Shown here: piece after piece, positions 30,739 to 41,346 of the stretch
How positions within the stretch are numbered: position 1 is the first letter of the stretch
How the letters are laid out: each line of letters opens with the position of its first letter
Source of the DNA: Halichondria panicea
Lineage: Eukaryota > Porifera > Demospongiae > Suberitida > Halichondriidae
Assembly: GCF_963675165.1 (NCBI RefSeq)
Contig: NC_087379.1
Coordinates: 1,740,201-1,804,200, forward strand
Direction of reading: 5' to 3'
Length of the DNA stretch: 64,000 nt
Made by a program: the position numbers and the translations under genes
Notes under the pieces: generated by a model
Databases searched by the model: none
Told to the model about the DNA's origin: nothing
What the model saw: only the letters and a program-made list of their open reading frames with translations

Positions 30739-30946
30739 ACCGTATAACTAGAATGTTTTGCGAGCATCAAACATTTGCGAACTTTGCGATGGTCGATCAA
30801 TTCGCAACAATAAAATCCTATATTACTAGTAAATACACACGATCCCTGCCAGAACGCAATAGTTAGATCGCAAAGGGTCAACTTTTCTGCTGATTTGGCT
30901 CATTTGAAAAGGTTTTTCACCCGCAAAATATTCTAGTAATACGGTA
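30739..30946. mobile_element. TACCGTATA-family MITE, ACTAGAAT variant
   Basis: Inverted tips TACCGTATAACTAGAATGTT and ATATTCTAGTAATACGGTA, with interior AACTTTGCGATGGTCGATCA. A copy truncated at its left end sits at the same place beside BBS2 copy 4 (53366-53540). The insertion therefore predates the copy 3/copy 4 duplication. Confidence 0.7.
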
Positions 30947-31033
30947 CCGGCCATTTTTAAGCGTATATTATTGTAATATTCACCAATAGCCAGGAACAAA
31001 CAGCTCCACCCTCTCACACACCCACCTACTCAC

Positions 31034-34000
31034 TGAGGCGTTTCCCTGTGTCTCTCCGTCAGGAATGATGACTCCAAACTTTGTCTTAAGCATGGTGCTG
31101 GCCGGGATCACCCCCATAGGACCAGACACACCCACCTCCCCCTCAGGGTCCTTGGACGAGGCTACCTGCCAGCCGGGAGTACAGATCAGAGCAATTAATA
31201 TTGTAGTAATAATTATTGTGGCAATGAAACATATGTAAAATTAAACGCCAATCAACAATTTTTAAGTTTGGTGTAGAAAGTAGTTGCTGATCGACAAAGC
31301 CATTTTCACGTACTATTTACCTTTTCGTTGATTTCAAAATTCTTTAGCTCCATCGTTAAGTTCTGTAGGGATAAAAGGATCCGACCTTAACTTGAGAGTA
31401 CCAGAGATAACGTTTGTAACTTATGATACGATCGATCCTCATTCACCACACACTCACACACCCACACAGTCTCACACCTCACACACCTGTCTTCTCTTTG
31501 TGAGCTCCTGCAGTGCCTTGCTCTCCGGCCCCAATGACAGGCTGTGTTGCTGGGAGACCATCCCCATACTAGCAGGCAGGTAACCTCTGACCTCTCCCTC
31601 CACAGAGCAACAGATCAACTCCTCTTTGCCATCCAATCGGTAGTCAGCCTGAGAGGGGGGCGGGGTGTGGGTAAAGCCATACACTATAGCAATACAATGA
31701 GTGTGCTTGGAAAGGCCTACTGCATAGAGCCAACTTTAGAATGCAGAGTGTACACATAATATAATCCTATGGATACTGAAGATTATCACGAGTCTGTGCC
31801 TAGTAACTGTCACGAGTGCCTGCAATAATATATGTATACACGCATGCAGGTACTTCAAAGGCCGGGCTACCAAATGTATCTTTCTACTGAATTGTGAACC
31901 TATATAGCTCAAGTTATGAGCACTCATAGTGAGCTATCAAAACAGGCCCATTTCAGACAAATTCCCTATAATTAAACCATATTTTTTTTCCTCAAATGGA
32001 AATGAAAGCAATCACATAATTATCATTACATATAGCCACATTGCACCAATACACCTACACCTACACCTACACCTACATATAAACACATAACCCTCCCTAC
32101 ACACAGGGAGGTCTAGAACTCACTGTCTACTGTACAATACGATACACTAATTCCCCCACCTGTACAATGCCGGCCACAGTGGAGGAGAAGGTGTCCTTGT
32201 AAATGACGTTACCGGTCTGACTGCTACGAACGTCCACCTTCCCACTCGACCACCCTGTTATCACCTCAGGCACTCCGTCCTCATTCATGTCAAACCCTGC
32301 CATACATATCGGCTGGTGCTTCGACTGTGAGTGGGTGTGTGGGGTGAAACAGTACTTATAGTTATGAATATCCATTACTTCATCGTCCATACATTTTCAG
32401 TTTTCAAAAAGAAGATGGATATTCATTCTACAGGCTTTGAGGGACAGATAGTTAGACACATCCCCACTCACTTTGATCCTCCAGAATCTCTCTTGTCCGC
32501 TGTACACGCCCACTATTCCATTGGCGAGGGCGTAACTGAATTTGTCTCCCTGCAGGGGACACAGCGCCGTTGTGACAGGGAAACATGTATGTACTTTCAG
32601 CTATACATCTAAACTCTCCCTAAGGGTGGACCAAATAGGCAATCTCTCAAATATGACCGTTGATAACATATTAAAAGGTCTCGGAAATTGGATCCACGTA
32701 ATTCAAGTTATGGCAGCTGAAAGTACTCTAACTATGAGCACTCTGGTTATGTGGTCACAGTTTGTGTACAAAACAACACCTCTGTACAATGGTCTAAACT
32801 TTGCTCTCCAAATGTACAGCAGGAGGCTCCACTACACACACAACACATGTCCATACACACACAGAGCTATACAGACACTAGCTCACCTGCGTACAGTTCA
32901 TCGCCCTGGAACACTCTGATGTCATAGTCCTCAGAGCCGACCAGCAGCTCACTCCTCCCATCAGAGTTAAAGTCCGCCAGGGCCAGCGAGCACACATTGT
33001 CCCCGGTTACCTAGGCAGGTTGTCAAGGCTTGAGCAACAGCTATAATTATTGTTACATTCGGTAGTAGCTAGTCTTAATACATAACAAAATTGAAGAGGA
33101 ACCATTTCATAGTGGTACTGAGTTGATACTCACTGTCCAGAACGAGTCTTGTCCCTCGTGGTCCAGTCCTGTGATTGCACAATTACCCCCCACAAAGGCC
33201 AGGGGCTTACTCATGTCCGCCAGCTGCCCTATCAGTATGGTATTAGCTCCATCAGGCAGCTGCATGGAGAGTATAAAGTGTTTGGACCTGTGTCATAGTA
33301 AGTCAAATCTTATACAGACATTGTTGGTTTTAGGGTGGCCACTATAGACAGTTTTTACTGTACATACTATCAGGAGTTACCCAACTGGTACAATCACGGC
33401 ATTGCACATACATGTAAATCTCAAACTAATGCATTTTGTGCTAACAATATATAGAAAGGCAATACAAATAAGTAACCGTTTACTACCCCAGGGTAGACCA
33501 CACCCACCACCCCTCCCCCTAACCTCCTTATAGAACAGCTCAGAGTTTTGCTCCACATCATATGCCAGTACGTTGGTTTGGGTACCCACCACCAACACGT
33601 CCTGGTTCAGTTCCGGATCCAGTTTCCCCGCTGCCAACACAGGGAAAATATTTAAATTTCCTGCTACAGTGCTGCTACATTGCAGCCCATAAAATCTGCA
33701 CATTTCCTGAAAAATGGCAGGTGTCCTGCAAGTGTCCTGCAACCTACTTACAAAGGATAGTGCAACGTTTCCTGTATAGTTTCCTTTACTATTCCTGAAG
33801 AAGTTCAGGACATGTGTAAGATTCATAAAGGAAAGTCTACAGGAAATTTTGTACTATCCTGAAAGTATAGGAAATTTAGATATTTTTCCTGTGCAATGAT
33901 GTCACATGTTGTCCGATACTCAGCAGAGTGATGTCAGAGTCTGAGGAAGATACTGAGAGACGAGCAGTGGATATGGTTGAGGGGGAGGGGCTGGACATAC

Positions 34001-34290
34001 GCCGGTGAGGTGTGTGTATGAAAACCTACACAGGAAGAAAACTAAATAATTATTAGTTTTATGATCACGTAGACAGCAATCTGTTGTACATTTATTGTAA
34101 GCACAGGGAACGTCGAACGTAAGAACCAATGTGTGAATGTTGAGAGGTGCACTGTAATTAGAATTAACACTACCTTTCCACCATTTGTAGCTGCAGTTAG
34201 TGATGGATGCCTGCCATCGTAATGTCCGACCGTCACCAGTCTGGGGAAGATCTTCTGGTTCAGTTTGAGCGTGAAAATTGGTACCAGCAT
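31034..34290 (-). pseudogene. BBS2: BBS2 N-terminal half, copy 3 (broken)
   Basis: Nine exons are traceable: 34290-34174, 34025-33524 (with insertion), 33259-33134, 33010-32887, 32568-32472 (partial), 32324-32160, 31648-31487, 31362-31321, 31165-31034. Two clear lesions: a 256-bp transposon sits inside exon 2 (33638-33893) and shifts frame, and a deletion of about 55 bp removes the first part of exon 5 with its acceptor (junction at about 32568). It is closest to copy 4, sharing intron differences and the flanking MITE. It cannot give a normal propeller. Confidence 0.88.
33638..33893. mobile_element. 256-bp MITE with 24-bp inverted ends in BBS2 exon 2
   Basis: The left end CACAGGGAAAATATTTAAAT and right end (reversed) CACAGGAAAAATATCTAAAT are inverted repeats of 24 bp. 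The host CAA is duplicated on both sides (3 bp). CAC-type tips with a 3-bp duplication suggest the CACTA/CMC group. The exact borders follow from comparison with the three uninterrupted BBS2 copies. Confidence 0.85.
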
Positions 34291-34295
34291 CTTTA

Positions 34296-34356
34296 GTTGG
34301 GCGGAGTCCAACCAACGCTTCGCTCATGCAGCGTTGGTTGGACTCCGCCCAACTAC
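34296..34356. mobile_element. 61-bp hairpin at BBS2 copy 3 start codon
   Basis: GTTGGGCGGAGTCCAACCAA and its complement form a near-perfect 24-bp stem with a 10-base loop. The flanks AGCATCTTTA (34286-34295 and 34357-34366) are duplicated, and that duplicated stretch contains the BBS2 initiator codon on the - strand. Confidence 0.75.
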
Positions 34357-34379
34357 AGCATCTTTAGCTAGCTATCAAT

Positions 34380-35037
34380 CAGAGGAGGGAGGACACGGTT
34401 AACCTTAGCTCTAATTAGCTAATTATCGCGACCTTTTAATTACATTCTTTGAACGATTCATCTTTTCTTTCTTTATAACCTCTACATATTGGGTAGAGCA
34501 AAGTAAGCCTTTTCTCCTACTGGAGGTACCCCTATGGCCAAGTTGTCAGGACCTGAAGGTAATAGGACCCCTATAAGAAGCACCTCAAGTACTCCTATCT
34601 CTAAGATCCCTGTGAGAAGCATCCCAGGCACTCTGATCTTGTCTCTGTGAGAAGCACTCTTGATCCTGGAGACAGGATCCCTATGAGGAGCACCACAGGC
34701 ACTCCTGTCTCCAAGATCCCTGTGAGCACCCCAGGCACTCCTGTCTCTGTGATAAAGCTGCAACATGGAATTGTTTAGTTCAGAGTGTCTCCAACATGAA
34801 GAAAATCAATGACACTAACAGTCTCAGCTTCTAGCACCCCTTTATTTGTATGGTTTGCTCTGTGGCCTGTGCCTGCAAGAATTGCCTGTCACTCATACTA
34901 TACTACAGTACTGTTCTGTGTGTCCCAATATGTAGAGGTTATAAAGAAAGAAAAGATGAATCGTTCAAAGAATGTAATTAAAAGGTCGCGATAATTAGCT
35001 AATTAGAGCTAAGGTTAATCGTGTCCTCCCTCCTCTG
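34380..35037. mobile_element. 658-bp MULE-like element, 9-bp TSD
   Basis: Arms of about 110 bp: the left begins CAGAGGAGGGAGGACACG and the right ends CGTGTCCTCCCTCCTCTG. Flanking GCTATCAAT is at 34371-34379 and 35038-35046. The interior (34560-34760) is a degenerate ~37-bp tandem repeat (AGATCCCTGTGAGAAGCA). No transposase. Confidence 0.85.
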
Positions 35038-35049
35038 GCTATCAATGGC

Positions 35050-35120
35050 TTGATTAAATAAAGGGGGCGTAGCTGCTTGCCTGCAGCCTTTTCATCAACG
35101 ATCATTTCCATTTGAGCAAC
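35050..35120 (-). promoter_or_regulatory. Displaced BBS2 copy 3 upstream block
   Basis: AAGGGGGCGTAGCTGCT and ATCAACGATCATTTCC match the block adjacent to copies 1 and 2, but here it lies about 760 bp from the start codon. The 34296-34356 and 34380-35037 insertions pushed it away. Confidence 0.55.
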
Positions 35121-35214
35121 ATTTTTAATTTAGACTGCAATTATTCAACATTAATTAATTTGCTCACTGCACAAAAATCAAGTGCAAACAATGCAAGGTA
35201 TACATGACATGACA

Positions 35215-35410
35215 GTTATCTGATATAGTCCACATCTTTGATCCCATATATACTTGCATGGTTGCCAGTAGCGACACCGCTCTCTTTGCAGACTCCACTG
35301 AGTCCACTCAATCCATTCAAGTGAGCTGGCCAGAGCCCTCCAGCAAAATAGATATTCCCCTGAGGCTTGACCTTTTCAGGGTAGAACTCGTGGAATCGCA
35401 GCAAATTGGC
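35215..35410 (-). pseudogene. Amine-oxidase-like C-terminal exon remnant, copy 2
   Basis: Shows VKPQGNIYFAGGLWPAHLNG and ends IKDVDYIR-stop, parallel to 26634-26905. The reading frame between these blocks differs from the intact order by small indels. It lies about 900 bp upstream of BBS2 copy 3, as the first copy lies upstream of the 28.7-kb block. Confidence 0.5.
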
Positions 35411-36171
35411 AAATCATCATGAGGGATGCTCATTATCTTAAACTGGGAGTCTTTGACCAACTTTTAAAAATCCCTGAACCCTCTTTCTGGAGTGCTGACT
35501 TGTACACTCATAGAACTCGTACAGGATAGAGCACAGCTGTGTATGTATGTAGGGAGATCGGGGGTGAACAGTAGGATACTAAAGTATAGTGGTTACAAAT
35601 GGGCCAAACTTAATTTCAGCCGATATACGGTTGCACACCAAAAATTATAATCGCTATGCTACACAACACTAGCGGACACTTCAACATGACTGAGTTTGTA
35701 GAACATGTAATGAGTACAAGCAAATAAGTACAAATTACAGTACACACAACAAAATAATGTGTACCCTATATTCTCATCATTCCGGCAGCAAAAATGATCT
35801 TCTGCATGAGTGTTGTCTTGACTACGTGAGCCGTGTGAGGAACGACAGACCCTCTCCAGTCTGGACCAGGCTGCATGGAGGGAGGGACACACCACGTTAG
35901 AGCTATGTAGCTATCAATAACCTTTACTAAACTGATCATCACAATTGAATCTCTATAACAATTAATGGCATAATAAGAGCCTCACTGAGTGAGAAATCAT
36001 AAATGGGACAGGCTTATACAGCCTCATGCAGGTTACCTGACCTAACACGAGCATATATATAATGCTGCGCATGCAGCACTATATAATATCCTATTGAGCC
36101 AGACTTATGTATAGTATACATGCATAATAATTACGGTTATACAATAATTATACTATAAACAAACTCAATGC
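35411..36171. other. Intergenic, diverged duplicate
   Basis: 35411-35600 is a diverged copy of the block at 17310-17580 and 28735-28990. 35600-36171 shows no recognisable gene or repeat. Confidence 0.4.
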
Positions 36172-36380
36172 TAGCCTCGACCCCAGGCCGATCCGTCTCC
36201 AATGGAACGCTATAGGTCGCCAATTTCGTTCTATTAAAAAAAAATCGGCCTGGGACCGAGGCTAACTCAATGCATGCATGTCTATAATAAGCGACCCCAG
36301 GCCGATCCGTCTCCAATTGAACGCTAGGTCGCCAACTTCGTTCTATTAAAAAAAAAATCGGCCTGGGACCGAGGCTAACT
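36172..36380. mobile_element. TAGCCTCGA element, tandemly duplicated
   Basis: 36172-36265 runs TAGCCTCGACCCCAGGCCG to CGGCCTGGGACCGAGGCTA and is flanked by ACTCAATGC (9 bp). The element without its outer tip plus flank is repeated at 36291-36400, so a local duplication of about 117 bp followed insertion. Confidence 0.75.
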
Positions 36381-36439
36381 CAATGCATGCATGTCTATAA
36401 TAAGCACTATATAGTCACAAGATATCTCACTATAGCAGA

Positions 36440-36470
36440 GGGGACTGTCTCGGGGGGAGTACCTATATAG
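36440..36470 (+). promoter_or_regulatory. LRAT upstream block
   Basis: GGGGACTGTCTCGGGGGGAGTACC, about 55 bp before the start codon of the LRAT pseudogene at 36516. It is preceded by AGATATCTC, as in the orphan copies at 48503 and 50609. Confidence 0.45.
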
Positions 36471-36515
36471 CCATAGTCAGTATTAAAACACAATGCATTA
36501 ATCTTTGTATTCAAA

Positions 36516-37503
36516 CAATGGCTAACACACAAGACAGAGTCCACGTTCGAAATCAAAAATTGAGAGAGATGAAGTGAGAGCTGCATGGTGACCACATATA
36601 CGTCCATGAAGCTGGAGGCATCTTGGAACTGTTTACAAGAAGGAAAATGGAGATATGAATGTGGCCTACTATGATAAAAGTCAGCTTCAATTGCTACGTG
36701 CTCGTTGGATGAATTTTCAGAAGGAAATTGTATTCGGCTATACGTTTATGGGGTTTCAAGTTTCAGGAAACGGCTCACACGAATTGGAAGTTGCTCAACA
36801 AGAAAATGCATATCACCAGAAGAAGTGGTGCAGAATGTACTAGACTATTATCTTGAAAACTTCGATCAAGTTCAACTACAAATTCATCGAAACCAAAGCG
36901 AAGCTTTTGCCAGGGGGTGTACTAGTCGTACATCACTAGTCACCAAGACTTCAGTGTATCCTCAAGACTGATGATTCTATCCTCAGAGTTAAGTATTTTA
37001 GCTACAGAATTCACCCAGACAACTTGAAACCAGGAGACCATATCTATGCCTATAGAAAGTTGGGAATGTATGCTCATCACGGTATCTACATAGGCAAGAA
37101 CAAGTTGGGAATAAATATCGTAATTCACTTCACCGGAGATTCAGGGACCAAGATTGCAAAATCCTCGGCTAAAATAAGAAGAGCAAATCTAGACGACTTC
37201 TTGGAAGAGGCTGAGTTGAGATTGGTAACCTACGATGATGAATCATGCATTCTTTAAAAGATGCGGTATACATCACAAGTTTTGAAAAGTCTGCCAGCTT
37301 CTAAAGTGGTAGGAATGGCTGAGACCTTTGCTATGAATCCCGATACATGGGAGGAATACAACTTTTTCACTAACAACTGTGAACATTATTGTATCTTTTG
37401 CAAGACTGGAGAAAAAGCAGTGACATTTCGGATCAGACTCAAAACATGTGTGTTTCTCCTTTGGCTTTTGCATACTTCCAGCAAAATGGGACTTTTTGAA
37501 TAA
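36516..37503 (+). pseudogene. Tandem LRAT pseudogene
   Basis: Begins ATGGCTAACACACAAGACAG like the intact gene at 41347. The first domain has a stop after about 20 codons (GAAGTGAG) and a deletion around the KHG motif. The second part keeps CIRLYVYGVS and NQSEAFARGCTSRTSL, then after a shift at about 36970 LKPGDHIYAYRKLGMYA, HHGIYIG, VIHFTGDSG, then a TAA at about 37255, then NNCEHYCIFCKTG. Domain 2 motifs are all present but split by one in-frame stop. Recently dead. Confidence 0.85.
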
Positions 37504-37854
37504 AAAAACCATTTTATATCTTAATTGATACTCTATAATTATAATGTGTATACATAATTTTATGTTAAACGTTTCTAGTTACAATCACTATAAGAAATAA
37601 GGAAGAAAAGTAAGTATAGCAAATCACACACCTAAAACAAACAATATAGACAAACGGAAATCTGATATATATACAATGCACGTACATATATAAAGAGTTA
37701 GCTACAAACTATTAAAATACCAACAACCCCATGCACCCCCTCACTGAGACGGTTAAAAAAAAGGACAGAACCTATGATTGCGAATCAACGTAAACTACAA
37801 GCTTCAGGTTGCTCAACAACCAACTAGCTAGAGCACTAAAATGCAAACCCTCGG

Positions 37855-37925
<71 letters not shown>

Positions 37926-38465
37926 TCAGACTCAGTGCTGGAAACAAAACTGCATGGCCGGAAATATAACTCTTAAATGCAGGTGACATGAAACCAGAAG
38001 AGTGATAAATGCAGTGCATGCATGTATAGTGTGTATGACTGAGTTGCATGTCAATAGCTCAGCAACTCGATGCAAATAACAGACTGGAGGCATGCTGAAA
38101 CATTTGAGAACAGAGTTTCAGTGGTACATGAGACATGCGCAAAACTAATGAATACACTAAAATTCATTCAAAACACACGTCTTTTTTATGACCAATCAGA
38201 CGAGTTTAACGTCATTGGGCAACAAGTTAGTTATTGCAGGCGCCCTCGTGCAACATGCCATATATATTGTTGTGAGCTAAAGCCATAACGTTTAGCTACT
38301 TCCTAACATGGGTGCGCATGCAGGTATGCATCAGGAACGATCGAGGCTATAATTATATATATAGGTATGCATGCATACAGAAACTAGTTTACCTAATGAA
38401 TATTGGTATAGGAAAAACCCACAAGGGCTCAATTCCCATCACTAAGTAATACATTGTACATAGAA
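37504..38465. other. Intergenic with CA microsatellite
   Basis: 37857-37920 is a run of about 32 CA units. The rest is unassigned. The short stretch 38380-38440 matches the sequence upstream of the single-domain LRAT copies (TGAATATTGGTA, AACCCACAAGGGCTC). Confidence 0.6.
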
Positions 38466-38760
38466 AATGGAAGTGACTGTACAAGAAGGGAAAATGTACA
38501 AAAGAGAGTTAAATTACTATGCAGCCATTTGATCTAACGCGAAGACCTGCAGCCAGGTCACCACATCTATGTCTACAGAAAGCTAGGGATGTACGCACAT
38601 CACGGTATCTATGCTAGTAAGAACGAAGCAGGAAAACAAATGGTGATTCATTTTATCAACACAAGTACAGGTTTGTCATGCTGATTTGATTGAGGTATTA
38701 CAAGATAATGACAAGGGAAATATCGAAAAAAAGAACGTTGCATGGATAGTTTCTGAAAGG
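38466..38760 (+). pseudogene. Single-domain LRAT remnant
   Basis: Retains MEVTVQEGK, then after frame changes DHIYVYRKLGMYAHHG... equivalents (CACCACATCTATGTCTACAG, ATGTACGCACATCACGG) and MVIHFINTST. A large deletion then joins to the part equivalent to 29730-29800. No Cys motif remains. It is a truncated relative of 29391. Confidence 0.7.
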
Positions 38761-40104
38761 CGCAAAGCCTCGATTCATTGCATAGCCCATGCACAGATTG
38801 CAGGGAAACTCAAAGAGTGCATGGGAAATGATCGACTGTGATTGTTGCAAAAAAGATGCCAAAAGTTCAAAGTCTAAAAATAATGGCAGCTCAGCTGTAG
38901 CATGCAGTCTATATACACAGACAGACACACAAGACACATACACATACCGTATACCTAGCTTGCTTGTGCATACTGAGGCATAATAATGAAAGCACCGTGG
39001 GTACTGATGCCGGCCGCCTTGATGGAGACAAAAAAAGATTTATTACAAGGAAGCTAAAGTACTATAGCAGACTATTATTAAATACACACATCTACAGTTA
39101 CAATTTACATTTAACATTATTTTAATAGGTGAAAAGAGTGGGAAATGATTGGCTATGATTATTGCTAAAAAGGCTTAAAGTTCATAATTATTAATAGCTG
39201 GGCTTTGCAGCTCTTTTCTCACTCTTGCAGCTATATATACCATGCAATAGCTAGCATTCTAGTGGAGAGCTAATTACTAAATAGAATAGCTATATAAGTT
39301 ATATCAACAGATTTGCCATACGCTAGAGCCTGAAGAGTTGCAACATGCAGCCTTCAAAGTCAACAAAACTAAGCCATAACTTGAGAACAAGCATTATTTT
39401 GTAAATGCAATCCAAGCCTATAATTTATTAGATATACTCTTACTTGCACTTTATTTATCATTGACCAGCTGTAACAGCCAGTATACAAAGACAGACAGAC
39501 AGACAAACACACTACCGTACACCTTGCTGCGAATGCACACCGGCCGAGGCATAAATACTACCTTGTTGCCGAGAAACTAGACAATGCACTTTGATCAGTT
39601 AATACAGAGTAAAACATTTCGTTTGATTCAGTTAGTGCACTGCATTGCATGCGTTCCGGTAAATCACGCCTACATTTTTCGTTGGTAAAATTTTCATATA
39701 GAGGTCATGCATGCAGCTTGCCCATAAAAATTACCTAAGGTTAGCAGACAATAGTTAATAATATAGTATAGGGCCAGGACTAGTAGATATTAATTATACC
39801 TATACTACATTATTACCATATCCTCATTGTACGAACCTAAACATCATTTTGTATATGCATGTATATGCACATTCGTAATCTTGCCAGTCATGCTGAGATA
39901 GACTAATGAATATTAGAAAATTCATTCCCCTGGGTAACTCCCTCAAAACAGCAGCTATGTCATTAAAACACCCCAAAAAAACCTATGAAATTTCCCTCTA
40001 AGCAATATACACCAATGGAATTCCCCCTAGGCAAACAGTAACTATAAAAGTGCATCAATCAAAACTTATAGGTGATCTACAAATTCGTAACAAGATTGAT
40101 AGCA
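38761..40104. other. Intergenic with GCCTCGGTG-type repeats
   Basis: 38800-38990 and about 39140-39560 are diverged copies of the dispersed element best seen at 45082-45603 (GGGAAATGATCGACTGTGAT, TTGCAGCTCTTTTCTCACTC, ending near ACCGAGGCATAA variants). No gene seen. Confidence 0.45.
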
Positions 40105-40745
40105 ATGATGGAAGAGCACAATTCTACAAATGAGTGCACTGTTGTACTCGGAGAGAGGTCTCACAGCTGCCCTACATTGAATGAAGAAGATGACTCGGCT
40201 AGTAGAGTACACTATATCAGTCATCTACAGCGACGGAGAAACCTGAAACCAGGCGACCATATCTATACGTGTACCGAGTCCTCTATTTATACCAGCACCA
40301 CGGTATCTACACGGGGGAGGAGAGAGAAGGAGAGGTCATTCACGTCAGTGGACACAAGTTCAGCAAGACTTCGGCTACTGTCACCTCTAGCAGTTTATCT
40401 GAGTTCCTTAGTGGTGGACTGCTACATCTGGTCTCCTACAACGATCCTCACACAAATTTCAAGATACGAGGAACTTGTCACACGAGTTGCAGCAGACCAG
40501 CTGAAGATGTGGTGAGCACAGCAAAGGAATTCTTAAATAATCCAGACAGCTGGGGCAAATATAATTTAGCATATCGGAACTGTGAAACTTTCGCTTACTA
40601 CTGCAAAATAGGGACAGAATCTTTGATCGGTAACACAAGCGTTAACTACAAGCCTCGGGAACGCTCAACAACCAACAGAGTACAAGGTACAGGACCACTT
40701 GCCAAACATTTACTAGCTTCATTAGTGGATGAGGAAGAAGTTTGA
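40105..40745 (+). pseudogene. Single-domain LRAT gene with one frameshift
   Basis: ATG at 40105 leads into MMEEHNSTNECTVVLG and NLKPGDHIY. Two extra bases (AC at about 40267) then move the rest into another frame: VYRVLYLYQHHGIYTG, VIHVSG, RPAEDVVSTAKEFLNNPDSW and YRNCETFAYYCKIG, then a charged tail to TGA at 40743-40745. Apart from this single indel all catalytic positions (His, His, Cys) are intact. This may be a sequencing or assembly error or a very young lesion. If corrected, the product is about 210 residues. Confidence 0.75.
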
Positions 40746-41124
40746 GAATGGATTATGCTAATTAAAATATATGTCACACACATGCACATTGATATACATT
40801 ATAATAGTGAGCCTGTATAGAATATACCTGTAATACTAAGTTGATATATAACATTTTTTCTCGTTATACATATTATGTGCTGATATATATCAATGTAAAA
40901 ATTAATGGTGTTCAATCACAGAGTACTTAATTTAAAGCCATAATAATTATATATTATATGGACTGATAAAAAAAACAAGGTAGAAAAGATTGTAACGCAA
41001 TAGCTTTGTTGTGTGTGCATGTGTGTGTGTTCCTGATCCAATCTGCTATATTCATTTACGTATAATTATGCCAAGCGGTATAGAGCGTAAACATAGTTAC
41101 AAGATGTCACCCGCAGAGTAGAGT
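40746..41124. other. Intergenic, no gene seen
   Basis: AT-rich spacer with several AATAAT-type stretches that could serve as a 3' end for the preceding gene. Nothing specific can be supported. Confidence 0.4.
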
Positions 41125-41152
41125 GGGGCTGTCCCGGGGGAGTACCCATCGT
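41125..41152 (+). promoter_or_regulatory. LRAT upstream block (GGGGCTGTCCC)
   Basis: GGGGCTGTCCCGGGGGAGTACCCATCG, about 195 bp before the start codon of the intact tandem LRAT gene. Similar blocks at 1830, 36440, 48503, 50609 and 50946 share the palindromic core and GAGTACC. Position and recurrence suggest a promoter element; this is untested. Confidence 0.5.
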
Positions 41153-41346
41153 TCTTGCAAGCCATATATATGTATTCATGAAACTTTAGTCTATGAAAAT
41201 CATTAACCTAGCTTGACAGAATCAAGATCGAGGCAGTCAGTATTGTTCAATGACTTATAGTAAGGTAATAGTAACTGCATGTACAAAAAAACAGAACACA
41301 AGTTGAAGAGTCAACATAATTATACAGAGCATTTTTACTCAAAACA

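Noticed and set aside
34482-34766. - strand ORF with Arg/Asp-rich repeats (HRD, GDRSA)
   Set aside because: It lies wholly inside the MULE-like element's degenerate tandem repeat. The repetition explains the open frame.
37828-38049. ORF with a long poly-Cys-Val run
   Set aside because: Produced by the CA microsatellite at 37857-37920.
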